From positions 40,930,748 through 40,994,747 of the forward strand of contig CM064480.1 in assembly GCA_032716605.1 (NCBI GenBank): DNA of 64,000 nucleotides, read 5' to 3'. Source of the DNA: Paralithodes platypus. Taxonomy: Eukaryota > Arthropoda > Malacostraca > Decapoda > Lithodidae. The position numbers and the translations under genes were made by a program. The notes beneath the pieces are model-generated. The model was not told the DNA's origin and did not search any database. It saw nothing but the letters and a program-made list of their open reading frames with translations. The first letter of the stretch is position 1; every line of letters begins with the position of its first letter. Positions 40,113-50,667 of this stretch are shown one piece after another.

Positions 40113-40600
40113 TGACAGCTATGCAATGTTAACGTGCAAGATTTTCTTAATAATGCACTGGCAAGGGTTACCAGGGCTACAACTATCTGCTAAATGTTTG
40201 CAGGACAACCTTTAAGTTACAAAACTGGCCCTCCACCTTAATTAATTCACTCCCTCCCTCCACCTCCCACATAGGCTACCAACGGATATATTTAAAATGT
40301 AATTGCAGAGTAAGTGTTGGGGAGTATTTCTAAGCTGAAAAAGTCATCTGACTTTAGCGAAATCAACATAAATATTACTTGGGAATCTAAGTATTGATTA
40401 ACAACGAGTTATTCAAAATAATGATATTAATTATACGAAAATATGAACAATAATAGCATAAATCTCAGAGAGCATTGGCGACCCCTTCAAATTGGCTTGC
40501 GACCCAATGTTGTGTCGCGACCCAGAGGTTAAGAATCACTGCTTTAAAGCCTTTATGTGCATCATATGAGTTTGAAGGGGTTAATAATAATTTTGTTTAG

Positions 40601-40822
40601 AGATGTGGAGATATGAGGGACGAAGAAGACACCGAACCACAACTAGAAGTTGTGAGAACTCCCGACGGTTACTTCCCCCCATTATCACCAATTGTAAGCC
40701 CTATGAATTGGACCTCAACATGTGTAAATATGGACACTCATATCGGTATACAAGATATGTCGCATCAGTCATCCCAATCCAGCGCTTCAAATTCTCCAAT
40801 ACTTTGGAGAAAGAGGCAAAAG
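40601..40822 (+). CDS. Array unit, leader fused to type III exon
   Basis: Acceptor TTTGTTTAG at 40592-40600, donor GTAAAA at 40823. In the frame beginning at 40613 it reads MRDEEDTEPQLEVVRTPDGY, FPPLSPIV and SPILWRKRQK. This is the D-E-E-D-T-E-P leader continued without an intron into the Ser/Pro-rich type III segment. A second frame is also open (MWRYEGRRRHRTT). Function unknown. Confidence 0.5.
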
Positions 40823-41307
40823 GTAAAATTCAACAAAAACTAAAACTAAAACAAAGATATATAAAGTCAAAATCGCTACGTTTACTAAACTGAAATTACA
40901 AGTTCTTCTCTTGATTTTACGACTGGTTCTGACAAGAGTTTTTAGTGATGGTAAATTTTGCTCTGATGATAAAGTTAAATGTTTATAAGGTCTCTTATGA
41001 CTGACATTTAGGTATACATTTAATATTAAAATTATTTCCAATTTCGTAAACAGAATATTTATTAATTTTTAACCCTCTCCGATATATGATGCAATTTTGA
41101 GCCTATTAGGGTACTTTAAAGCCTTTATTACCATCAGGGTATTTACAAACCTTTAGTTTAGTTACTTCAACAAACTCTGCAGTTGAGTTAGATGTGGGCA
41201 GAAAACTAATTTTGGAGAGGTAATTATAAGAGTGAGAGAACTCTATTTCTGGAAACCTCTGTGCGTCATATGAGTTTGAAGGGGTAAATAATGATTTTTT
41301 TTTTTAG

Positions 41308-41537
41308 AGATGTGGAGCGATGAAGGACGAAGAAGACACCGAACCACTAACAGAAGTTGTGAGAACTCCCGACAGTTACTTCCCCCCAATATTACCAATT
41401 GTATGCCCTATGAATTGGACCTCAACATGTGTAAATATGGACACTCATATCGGTATAAAAAATATGTCGCATCAGTCATCTGCATCCCAATCCAGCGCTT
41501 CAAATTCTCCAATACTTTGGAGAAAGAGGCAAAAAAG
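41308..41537 (+). CDS. Array unit, leader fused to type III exon (second copy)
   Basis: Acceptor after a T run at 41307, donor GTAAAA at 41538. Frame from 41320: MKDEEDTEPLTEVVRTPDSY, with the same continuation as 40601-40822. The A run before the donor is longer, which makes the two copies differ in phase at the splice site. Confidence 0.5.
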
Positions 41538-42030
41538 GTAAAACACTACAAACTAAAACTGAAACAAAGATATATAAAGTCAATATCGCTACGTTTACTA
41601 AACTGAAATTACAAGTTCTTCTCTTGATTTTTACGACTGGTTCTCACAAGAGTTTTTAGTGGTGGTAAATTTTACTCCGATGATAAAGCTAAATATTTAT
41701 AAGGTCTCTTATGACTGACATTTAGGTATACATTTAATATCCGTATTATTTCCAATTTCGTAAACAGAATATTTATTAATTTGTAACCCTCTCCGATATA
41801 TGATACAATTTTGAGCCTATTAGGGATACTTTAAAGCCTTTATTACCATCAGGGGTATTTACAAATCTTTAGTTTACTTACTTCAACAACCTCTGCAGTT
41901 GTCTTTGAGTTAGATGTGGCCATAAAATAAATTTTGGAGAGGTAATTATAAAAGTGAGAGAACTCTATTTCTGGCAACCTCTGTGTGTCATATGAGTTTG
42001 AAGGGGTTATTAATAATGATTTTTTTTTAG

Positions 42031-42096
42031 AGATGTGGAAGACACTGAACCACTAGAATTTAAGATTGGAGAACACATCCAAAGAGGCTCCAACAG
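42031..42096 (+). other. Array unit, type I leader exon
   Basis: 66-bp exon between TTTTTTTTAG and GTATAC. It reads ATGTGG, lacks some leader codons, then encodes D-T-E-P-L-E-F-K-I-G-E-H-I-Q-R-G-S-N in a shifted frame. Same donor context (GGCTCCAACAG|GTATAC) as the exon at 51980. Confidence 0.55.
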
Positions 42097-42978
42097 GTAT
42101 ACTATAATTTTTGTTTTTATAACATTGTTTGTTTATTGATCAGCAGACAAAAAGCCTTCAATAACATATAAATGTGTAAAGGTCCAATTCATCACCTGTC
42201 AGAGCAACGACGCAAATATACTGATTTATATATCACAGGAATCACTTGATAATAAGAAACAATTTATGACTTATTCTGACAGATTTGTTAGTGGTAGTAA
42301 ATATTATACTCCGACCATAAAGCTATATTCATAAAGTCTCTTATGACATTTAGTCTTATCAGATTATAATACTGATTTATATCAGAGTAAATTTTGCTCC
42401 AACGATAAAGCTATATTTATAAGGTCTCTTATGACCTTTAGGTATGTATTTAGTTACCTTCATATGATGCAATTGTTTAGCCTATTAGGGATACTTTAAA
42501 GCCTTTATTACCATCAGGGGTATTTACAAACCTTTAGTTTTAGTTACTGCAGCTGTCTTTGAGTTAACTGTGGGCAGAAAACTAATTTTGGAGAAAAGAG
42601 TGAGAGAACTCTATTTCTTATTGCTAATCTGGCAACCTTTACATTATATGAGTTTGAAGGGGTTAATATTCAAATTGTTTTTTTTTTATTTCATAAACAG
42701 AATATTTATCTAATTTTAATAATTATTTATTTTTTCAGAGATATACTGATTTATATATATATATATATATATATTAGAGGAATCACTTGATAATAAGAAA
42801 TAATTTACGACTTGTTCTGATAGAGGTAGTAAATTTTGCTCCGACGATAAAGCTATATTTATAAGGTTTCTTATGACATTTAGGTATGCAGTTAGTTATC
42901 AATATTCAAATTATTATTTTTTTAATTAATTTCATAAACAAAATATTTATCTAATCTTAATAATGATTTATTTTTCAG
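42097..42978 (+). other. Array intron copies between leader exons, with (AT)n
   Basis: Contains at least two copies of the intron module (TTTTGCTCC.ACGATAAAGC, TATTTATAAGGT.TCTTATGAC) and an (AT)n run at about 42752-42775. No ORF. Confidence 0.6.
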
Positions 42979-43316
42979 AGAGGTGATGGATGAAGAAGAC
43001 ACCGAACCACTTCAATTTTTTGAGCTTAGAGTCCCGAATTATCTCATAAGACAAAATCAACTAAATGAGGTTCTTGGTAATATTCGATGAAATCAGTTAT
43101 CCAAGGGCTGGCGGGTAGTGAGGGTCATTTGGTACTGCAACCGGCGGACAACCAGAAAGAAGAATTTGTGAAATAATAGAGGATATGGTCAAGAATTACG
43201 GTAAACATTCTCAAAAATCCTCTCTGTTTATGAGGGAGAGACTTAAATTATATGTAGATACACTAAAGGATCAAAATATAAAAAGGAAAAATCATACCGT
43301 AATATATATTTAAATA
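42979..43316 (+). pseudogene. Array unit: leader relic joined to the upstream part of the integrase element
   Basis: After a TTTTTCAG acceptor, the leader (GATGAAGAAGACACCGAACC) runs without a donor into a module repeated at 45660 and 49425. That module has a short frame reading GQPERRICEIIEDMVKNYGK, then KSSLFMRERLKLYVDTLKD. I do not recognise this peptide; it probably belonged to the N-terminal part of the integrase element. Confidence 0.4.
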
Positions 43317-43850
43317 GTATACAACTCCGGGTGGATGGGACTCGTCAGCCTTGGTCGGCAACTCATCTAGGGGAGACAACCTTATACAAATCCGGGTGGA
43401 TGGGACTCGTCAGCCTTGGTCGGCAACTCATCTAGGGGAGACAACCTGATACCAATCCATACTGCTTATCTAAGGGTAAGGCAGGTTAGTGGATGGATTA
43501 GCCGAACACCACTGTAGAAAAATAGTGCCTAACAAGATACACAAGAGGGTGGGGACACAAAACTTTCAATAAGCCGAAAAAAGGATACTCGTTAGCCTTG
43601 GTCAGCAACTCATCTAGGGGAGACAACCTTATACAAATCCGGATGGATGGGACTCGTCAGCCTTGGTTGGCAACCTGTCTAGGGGATTAAACCTGATACA
43701 AATCCGTACTGCTTGCCTCTAAGGGTAAGGCAGGTTAGTGGATGGATTAGCCGAACACCACTGTAGAAAAATAGTTCCTAAACAAGATACACAAGAGGGT
43801 GGGAACACAAAACTTTCAATAAGCTGAAAAAGGACATTGCAAATATTAGC
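43317..43850 (+). repeat. 65-bp tandem repeat cluster 1
   Basis: Units of 65 bp (GGGTGGATGGGACTCGTCAG ... CATCTAGGGGAGACAACC), two in direct succession from 43321, then a ~255-bp composite block in which further diverged units recur. Same structure at 45950 and 49728. Confidence 0.85.
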
Positions 43851-43859
43851 GGATTATAG

Positions 43860-44324
43860 ATATACAAACATGTGCTGTCTGTAAAAAAACATGAGGACGA
43901 AATATATACAAGAAGAGGTTATTATTGGCCAAGGATTCCGATATGTCCAATGTCAACGATTTTAATACAATTTTTATATATATCACGACCATTATTCACA
44001 ATTTGCCCTTATCACGACCGGTTAATTAAGCAAAAGACACATAGTTGAGGTAGCCTCACATTTATTTCAAATATTCACATTACTCAGTATACCGAAAATT
44101 CTCCTGTCGAGTGAAAATAGAACTTTTGTGGCAGAGGCGATTGCAGAAATGGGGTCCAATGTATGACCCCACCGAATCGTTCGAATTCGGGGAGTATACT
44201 TCCCCAATTATCACCAGTTGTATGCCCTAGCCAAGACTTGAATTGGACCTCAACATGTGTAAATATGGACGTGCATCAGTCATCTACATCCCAATCCAGC
44301 GTACTTTGGAGAAAGAGTTGAAAG
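43860..44324 (+). pseudogene. Degenerate second-family integrase remnant plus type III exon
   Basis: Successive frame fragments match the KRBA2-like integrase in order: YYWPRIPICPM (zinc region), IYHDHYSQF (cf. NYQDNFSKF), VEVASHLFQIF (cf. KEVVYHMVNIF), PKILLS-SENRTFVAE (cf. KILQSDNGKEFVAN). Where the good copy has the catalytic Asp (SDNG) this family has Ser-Ser-Glu-Asn. It ends in the type III donor at 44325. Numerous frameshifts. Confidence 0.55.
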
Positions 44325-44592
44325 GTAAAACTAAACAAACTAAAACTGAAACGAAGATAATATAAAGTCAAAATCGCTACATTTACTAAACTGAAATTGC
44401 ATGTTCTTCTCTTGATTTTACGACTTGTTCTGAAAAAGAGTTTTTAGTAGTGGTAATTTTTGCTCCGATAATAAAGCTATATTTATAAGGTCTCTTATGA
44501 CTAACATTTAGGTATACATTTAATATTTAAATTATTTTGAATTTCGTAAACAGAATATTTATTTTTAATTTGAATAATGATTTTTTTTTCAG

Positions 44593-45478
44593 AGATGTGG
44601 AGAGATGAAGAAGACACCCGAACCACTAGAATTCAAGATTGGAGAATACAATTTGAAAGACATTTAGAACATCAAACCCAGAAACACTTGTCAACAAAAT
44701 CAGCACCATTTACACGGGAAAAATTCAACTACTATATCGCCACTATTCAGAGCGCTCAAGGAAACCCCAGTACAAAAACACAACACATATATCACCTACT
44801 GAGAAAGTATAGGGTTGAAATCCAATTTGGGGTAACTAAGCTAATCTGTAAAAAAAACGGGGAAATATTTCATTCATCTATGCGAGCTGTACGATACCAT
44901 CAAGGCTGCCCATGAAATTGTGGTGCACGGTGGTCGCAGAAGAACCTTTCTCGAAATAAGAAAAACAATAGCCAATGTGACAGAATTATAAATTAAGACA
45001 TACTTGTCATTTTGTACAATTAGAGGGGGGGAAACGTTGCAAAAGAGTAGTGCATCCTTTAATCTCGAATAATTTTGGAGAAAGGGGTCAGGTAGATTTA
45101 ATTGATATGTCCGGTATGGCCATGGGAGGATATACCTTCATTTTAAATTATCAAGATAATTTTTCCAAATTTTGTATCTTGCGGGCCTTAAAAAACAAAA
45201 CTGCCAAAGAAGTGGTCTATCATATGGTGAATATCTTCTCAATAATCGGGGTATCCAAAATTCTTCAATCTGACAACGGCAAAGAATTTGTAGCCAATTT
45301 ATTCAAAAGGGTATTGTGTACATTGTGGCCCGAGCTTACCATTATACATAGCCACACACGACATCCAGAGTCGCAGGGGAGTGTAGAGAGGGCCAATAGT
45401 GACGTGAAAAATATGATAAGAGCCATTTTAATTGAAAAAGGAACCAAAGATTGGGTGAGTCAATTACATTTTGTATAA
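44593..45478 (+). pseudogene. KRBA2-like integrase/transposase copy 1 (frameshifted)
   Basis: After a TTTCAG acceptor, the leader ATG (44595) reads MWRDEEDTRTTRIQDWRIQF and continues into a transposase N-terminus (FTREKFNYYIATIQSA, HIYHLLRKYRVEIQFGVTKL) to 44915. After one or two shifts comes a retroviral-type integrase core (45050-45478): VDLIDMSGMAMGGYTFILNY (first Asp), ILQSDNGKEFVA (second Asp), HPESQGSVERAN (Glu), so the DDE triad is intact. Such single-integrase genes occur as KRBA2/SCAND3-like proteins and related transposons; it could have mediated DNA integration. One extra C in the leader (ACACCCGAACC) puts leader and transposase in frame. Frame breaks near 44915-45045 and 45478. 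Confidence 0.8.
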
Positions 45479-45660
45479 TTTTACATAAACACCGCAACAA
45501 ATAGAGTAATCAAGAAATCTCACTATAAAAGCTACCTTCGGAAGAGATCCACCCACTAGGTTTTAACCAAACGTTTACTCCTCAACAATCACAACTTCCC
45601 TTCGCAAGTGGAAGAGTTTTCACAGCTTAGAGACAATAGCACATTTATGGGTGGTAGTGC
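45479..45660 (+). pseudogene. Integrase C-terminal continuation, broken
   Basis: After the stop at 45476-45478, homology to the second copy continues (FYINTATNRVIKKS) but is shifted again near 45525 and then abuts the next array unit at ~45655. Confidence 0.6.
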
Positions 45661-45950
45661 TTAGAGTCTCGAATTATCTCATAAGACAAAATCAACTAAA
45701 TGAGGTTCTTGGTAATATTCGATGAAATCAGTTATCCAAGGGCTGGTGGGTAGTGAGGGTCATTTGGTACTGCAACTGGCGGACAACCAGAAAGAAGAAT
45801 TTGTGAAATAATAGAGGATATGATCAAGAATTACGGTAAACATTCTCAAAAATCCTCTCTGTTTATGAGGGAGAGACTTAAATTATATATAGATACACTA
45901 AAGGATCAAAATATAAAAAGGAAAAATCATACCGTATTATATATTTAAAT
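45655..45950 (+). repeat. Second copy of the 43010 module
   Basis: Nearly identical to 43020-43310 (TCTCATAAGACAAAATCAAC to CATACCGTATTATATATT), showing a tandem duplication of a ~2.6-2.9-kb block. Confidence 0.8.
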
Positions 45951-46535
45951 AGTATACAACTCCGGGTGGATGGGACTCGTCAGCCTTGGTCGGCAACTCA
46001 TCTAGGGGAGACAACCTTATACAAATCCGGGTGGATGGGACTCGTCAGCCTTGGTCGGCAACTCATCTAGGGGAGACAACCTTATACAAATCCGGGTGGA
46101 TGGGACTCGTCAGCCTTGGTCGGCAACTCATCTAGGGGAGACAACCTGATACAAATCCATACTGCTTACCTAAGGGTAAGGCAGGTTAGTGGATGGATTA
46201 GCCGAACACCACTGTAGAAAAATAGTGCCTAACAAGATACACAAGAGGGTGGGGACACAACACTTTCAATGAGCCGAAAAAAGGATACTCGTTAGCCTTG
46301 GTCAGCAACTCATCTAGGGGAGACAACCTTATACAAATCCGGGTGGATGGGACTCGTCGGCCTTGGTTGGCAACCTGTCTAGGGGATTAAACCTGATACA
46401 AATCCGTACTGCTTACCTCTAAGGGTAAGGCAAGTTAGTGGATGGATTAGCCGAACACCACTGTAGAAAAATAGTGCCTAAACAAGATACACAAGAGGGT
46501 GGGAACACAAAACTTTCAATAAGCTGAAAAAGGAC
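45950..46535 (+). repeat. 65-bp tandem repeat cluster 2
   Basis: Three units in direct succession (45963, 46028, 46093), then the same composite block as in cluster 1. Confidence 0.85.
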
Positions 46536-46539
46536 ATTG

Positions 46540-47181
46540 CAAATATTAGCGGGTTATAGATATACAAACATGTGCTGTCTGTAAAAAACATGAGGACGAA
46601 ATATATACAAGAAGAGGTTATTATTGGCCAAGGATTCCGATATGTCCAATGTCAACGATTTTAATACAATTTTGATATATATCACGACCATTATTCACAA
46701 TTTACCCTTATCACGACCGGTTAATTAAGCAAAAGACACACAGTTGAGGTAGCCTCACATTTATTTCAAATATTCACATTACTCAGTATACCGAAAATTC
46801 TCCTGTCGAGTGAAAATAGAACTTTTGTGGCAGAGGCGATTGCGGAAATGGGGTCCAATGTATGACCCCACCGAATCGTTCGAATTCGGGGGAGTCGTGA
46901 GAACTCCCGACAGATACTTCCCCCATTATCACCAATTGTATGCCCTCATAGTGGTAACCAGGACTTCCAATCTAGTATTTCTCCAATATTACCGAGGAGA
47001 AAGAGGTACACTGAATCGCTCTAATTCGGGAAGCAGTGAGAACTCCCGACAGATACTTCCCCCATTATCACCAATTGTATGCCCTAGCCAAGACTTGAAT
47101 TGGACCTCAACATGTGTAAATATGGACGTGCATCAGTCATCTACATCCCAATCCAGCGTACTTTGGAGAAAGAGGTAAAAG
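46540..47181 (+). pseudogene. Second-family integrase remnant plus type III exon (copy)
   Basis: As at 43860-44324, but with a longer type III segment (TESFEFGGVVRTPDRYFP, two PPLSPIVCP-like blocks) and a donor at 47182 (a second possible donor at 47175). Frame 46810-47178 is open for 122 codons through the join of integrase relic and Ser/Pro segment. Confidence 0.55.
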
Positions 47182-47449
47182 GTAAAACTAAACAAACTAA
47201 AACTGAAACAAAGATAATATAAAGTCAAAATTGCTACATTTACTAAACTGAAATTGCAAGTTCTTCTCTTGATTTTACGACTTGTTCTGACAAAGAGTTT
47301 TTTGTGGTGGTAATTTTTGCTCCGATAATAAAGCTATATTTATAAGGTCTCTTATGACTAACATTTAGGTATACATTTAATATTCAAATTATTTTGAATT
47401 TCGTAAACAGAATATTTATTTTTAATATGAATAATTTTTTTTTTTTCAG

Positions 47450-48112
47450 AGATGTGGAGAGATGAAGAAGACACCCGAACCACTAGTCGCAGAAGAACCT
47501 TTCTCGAAATAAGAAAAACAATAGCCAATGTGACAGAATTACAAATTAAGACATACTTGTCATTTTGTACAATTAGAGGGGAAAAAACGTTGCAAAAGAG
47601 TAGTGCGTCCTTTAATCTCGAATAATTTTGAAGAAAGGGGTCAGGTAGATTTAATTGATATGTCCGGTATGGCCATGGGAGGATATACCTTCATTTTAAA
47701 TTATCAAGATCATTTTTCCAAATTCTGTATCTTGCGGGCCTTAAAAAACAAAACTGCCAAAGAAGTGGTCTCTCATATGGTGGATCAATAATTGGGGCGT
47801 CCAAAATTCTTCAATCTGACAACGGCAAAGAATTTGTAGCCAATTTATTCAAAAGGGTATTGTGTACATTGTGGCCCGAGATTACCATTATACATGGCCA
47901 CCCACGACATCCAGAGTCCCAGGGGGTGTATAGAGAGGCCAATAGTGACATGGAAAATATGATAAGAGCCATTTTAATTGAAAAAGGAACCAAAGATTGG
48001 GTGAGTCAATTACATTTTGTACAATTTTACATAAACACCGCCACAAATAGAGTAATCAAGAAATCTCACTATAAAGCTACCTTCGGAAGAGATCCACCCA
48101 CAAGGCTTTAAC
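47450..48112 (+). pseudogene. KRBA2-like integrase copy 2
   Basis: Leader exon start (ATG 47452) with the same extra C as copy 1, but ~305 bp (most of the N-terminal domain) are deleted, so GACACCCGAACCACTAG joins directly to TCGCAGAAGAACC. The core follows: VDLIDMSGMAMGGYTFILNY, SDNGKEFVANLF, HPESQG, TKDWVSQLHFVQFYINTATN, YKATFGRDPPTRL. A small deletion near 47786 breaks the frame. All three DDE motifs are present. Confidence 0.8.
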
Positions 48113-48259
48113 CAAACGTTTACTCCTCAACAATCACAATTTCCCTTCATAAGTGGAAGAGTTTTCACAGCTTAGAGACAATAGCACATTAAGGGGTTGT
48201 AACACCCCCACACCCCCACCCCCGGACATATCTATAATACAAGAAAAGATGCATTCCGA

Positions 48260-48481
48260 AGTATACGGGCCTCCTCGAGAAAGGGAATCATTTTGGGAGC
48301 ACAGAAAATGGTCAAAAATACATCGACACCTACACGGGTTAACATCAATGATACAGTGTCCATTCTAGTTCATCCCAAAGATAGAGCATGTAAATTGGGC
48401 CATAAATATCTTGTGGGTAGAATTATAAATATAAAACAAGATGGAGATCTATACAAAATTCAAACTAAATATGGGGTATAA
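48260..48481 (+). pseudogene. KRBA2-like integrase C-terminal domain
   Basis: Frame 48293-48481 reads KMVKNTSTPTRVNINDTVSI, then KLGHKYLVGRIINIKQDGDL, a small beta-barrel-like C-terminal domain expected after this integrase core. A CCACACCCCC-rich insertion at 48205-48225 separates it from the core. Confidence 0.6.
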
Positions 48482-48950
48482 ATAGAGATACTGTTCACGC
48501 GAAGAAATTAGGCCATGTTTGGGCATTGACACATCCCAATTCGCAACTAAACTAATTAACATAAGGAAAGCAATACATCTACAAAAACAGCGAATCTACC
48601 ACACCGCTCCACCACCGCCGCCTATAGGTAATCTTTGAACCATATAGCCTAGTTTTTACAGGATTTAAACCCCTAACCCGGGTTCGAATCCCAGGGTTAT
48701 ACAAATTAAAATGGGAATCATATATGTTACCTGTCCATGTATATTATCTTCCCCCGTTCCTGAATATAAAAATAAGTTTAATTTTTTTGATGACGACGGC
48801 TGTTATGCTACCAGTTAGGAATTATTTGGATTCGGAGGGGTGTTTACTTTGTCTTGCCGTGGGCAGAATTCACACTGATCTGATCATTGATAAGGCCGCG
48901 GATTTTGTCTAGTTCATCCAAAATTAACAGATATGTTGGTTGTCGGTTTC
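48482..48950. other. Unassigned stretch
   Basis: Contains an isolated B-box-like CCCGGGTTCGAATCCCAGG at about 48677-48695 without a matching A box. Otherwise nothing recognised. Confidence 0.4.
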
Positions 48951-48951
48951 T

Positions 48952-49110
48952 TCTTTTTTTTTTTTTTTTTTTTTTTTTTTCTATATTCCAACTTACTTCC
49001 TCTCGGGCATAGGCTGAGAGCCTTAACATTCACCGCTTTTCAATGAACAGTGAAGCCCGTGAGGTCTTGTTCCAGTCTAGGGAGTGAGACATGTGAAGCA
49101 CGTAGAGTAC
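48952..49110 (-). repeat. Retroposon fragment with poly(A) tail, second copy
   Basis: About 28 T (A on the element strand) at 48953-48980, followed by the same ~120-bp 3' segment as at 39630-39740. Confidence 0.7.
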
Positions 49111-49229
49111 AACGAGCACCTGCCATCTTGTTTAATTTAACGTACCTGGAACGTAATGATTTCTGGATGTCTAGAACAGCCTTATGATGTTGGCTGAATG
49201 CGTTTACTAAAAGTTTATCCTCCTAGTAA

Positions 49230-49727
49230 ATTATGTTCCAACAATAAAGCTATATTCATAAGGTCTCTTATGACATTTAGGTATACATTTAGTCTTATCA
49301 GATTATAATACTGATTTATATATCAGAGTAAATTTTGCTCCGACGATAAAGCTATATTTTTTAATAATGATTTATTTTTTCAGAGATGTGGAGAGGTGAG
49401 CGATGCAGAAGATACCGAACCACTTTAATTTTTTGAGCTTCGAGTCTCGAATGATCTCAAGACAAAACCGACCAAATAAGATTCTTGGTAATAATATTCG
49501 ATGAAATCAGTTATCCAATGGCGGATAGTAAGGGTCATTTGGTACTGCAACCGGCGGACAACCAGAAAGAAGAATTTGTGAAATAATAAGAGGATATGGC
49601 CAAGAATTACGGTAAACATTCTCAAAAATCCTCTCTGTTTACGAGGGAGAGACTTAAATCATATATAAATACACTAAAGGATTAAAATGTAAAGAAAAAT
49701 CATACCGCATTATATATTTAAAAAGTA
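49230..49727 (+). other. Array intron, leader relic and 43010-type module, third copy
   Basis: Intron module, TTTTTTCAG acceptor to 49383, leader from 49384 (ATGTGGAGAGGTGAGCGATG) ending in an in-frame TAA soon after GAACCACTT, then the module seen at 43020 and 45660. Confidence 0.6.
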
Positions 49728-50110
49728 TACAACTCCGGGTGGATGGGACTCGTCAGCCTTGGTCGGCAACTCATCTAGGGGAGACAACCTTATACAAATC
49801 CGGGTGGATGAGACTCGTCAGCCTTGGTCGGCAACTCATCTAGGGGAGACAACCTTATACAAATCCGGGTGGATGGGACTCGTCAGCCTTGGTTGGTAAC
49901 CTATCTAGGGGGGTAAACCTGATACAAATCCGTACTGCTTACCTAAGGGTAAGGCAGGTTAGTGGATGGATTAGCCGAACACCACTGTAGAAAAATAGTG
50001 CCTAAACATAAGAGGGTGGGAACACAAAACTTTCAATAAGCTGAAAAAAGGACATTGCAAATATTCCATGAAAATATTGACCACAGTGGGAACACAAAAC
50101 TTTCAATGAA
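49728..50110 (+). repeat. 65-bp tandem repeat cluster 3
   Basis: Units at 49737, 49802 and 49867, then a shortened composite block. Confidence 0.85.
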
Positions 50111-50139
50111 CTGAAAAAAAAGGACATTACAGATATTAG

Positions 50140-50630
50140 CGTATTACAGATAAAGATGTATATACAAACATGTGCTACCTGTAAAAAAAACATGTGGACG
50201 AAATACATACAAGAAGCGGTTATTATTGGCCAAGGATTTCCGATATGCCCAATGTTAATACAATTTTGATATATCAAGGCCATTATTCATAATTTGCCGG
50301 TTAATTAATCAAAAGACACCAGTTGGGGTAGCCTCACATTTATTGCAAATATTCACATTATTCAGTATACCTAAAATTCTCCAGTCGAGTGAAAATAGAA
50401 CTTTTTATGGCAGAGGTGCTTGTGGAAATGGGGTCCAATGTATGACCCCAAGTAAAAATTATTCATGGTTGTTCATGACACGTGGATGGACAGATCGAAA
50501 TCATATAAATTATCCTACAGCAATATTTAACCGAGAAAGGGATCACCGACTGGGTAACTAACAGGCTTACCACATGTCCAATCCTACAAGAATACCACCC
50601 CAATGAAAAGACAAACATTTCATCGTATAG

Positions 50631-50667
<37 letters not shown>

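Larger units (their letters stand above)
38301..40541 (-). mobile_element. hAT transposon, decayed, with 8-bp target duplication
   Basis: Terminal inverted repeats CAGTGGTTCTTAACC (38301) and GGTTAAGAATCACTG (to 40541), flanked by the 8-bp duplication CTTTAAAG (38293-38300 and 40542-40549). Paralogous array units at about 41110, 41828 and 42493 have the uninterrupted site TACTTTAAAGCCTTTAT. It holds a transposase remnant and two smaller retroposons. Confidence 0.92.

Noticed and set aside
38301..40541. Complete hAT transposase gene
   Set aside because: Only the C-terminal ~51 codons are recognisable; the remaining 2 kb have no compatible frame.
48677..48695. Possible tRNA T-arm
   Set aside because: Only a B-box-like motif is seen, with no A box or stems nearby.
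43317..50110. CRISPR-like regular repeats
   Set aside because: The 65-bp units abut each other without unique spacers, and the DNA is eukaryotic.
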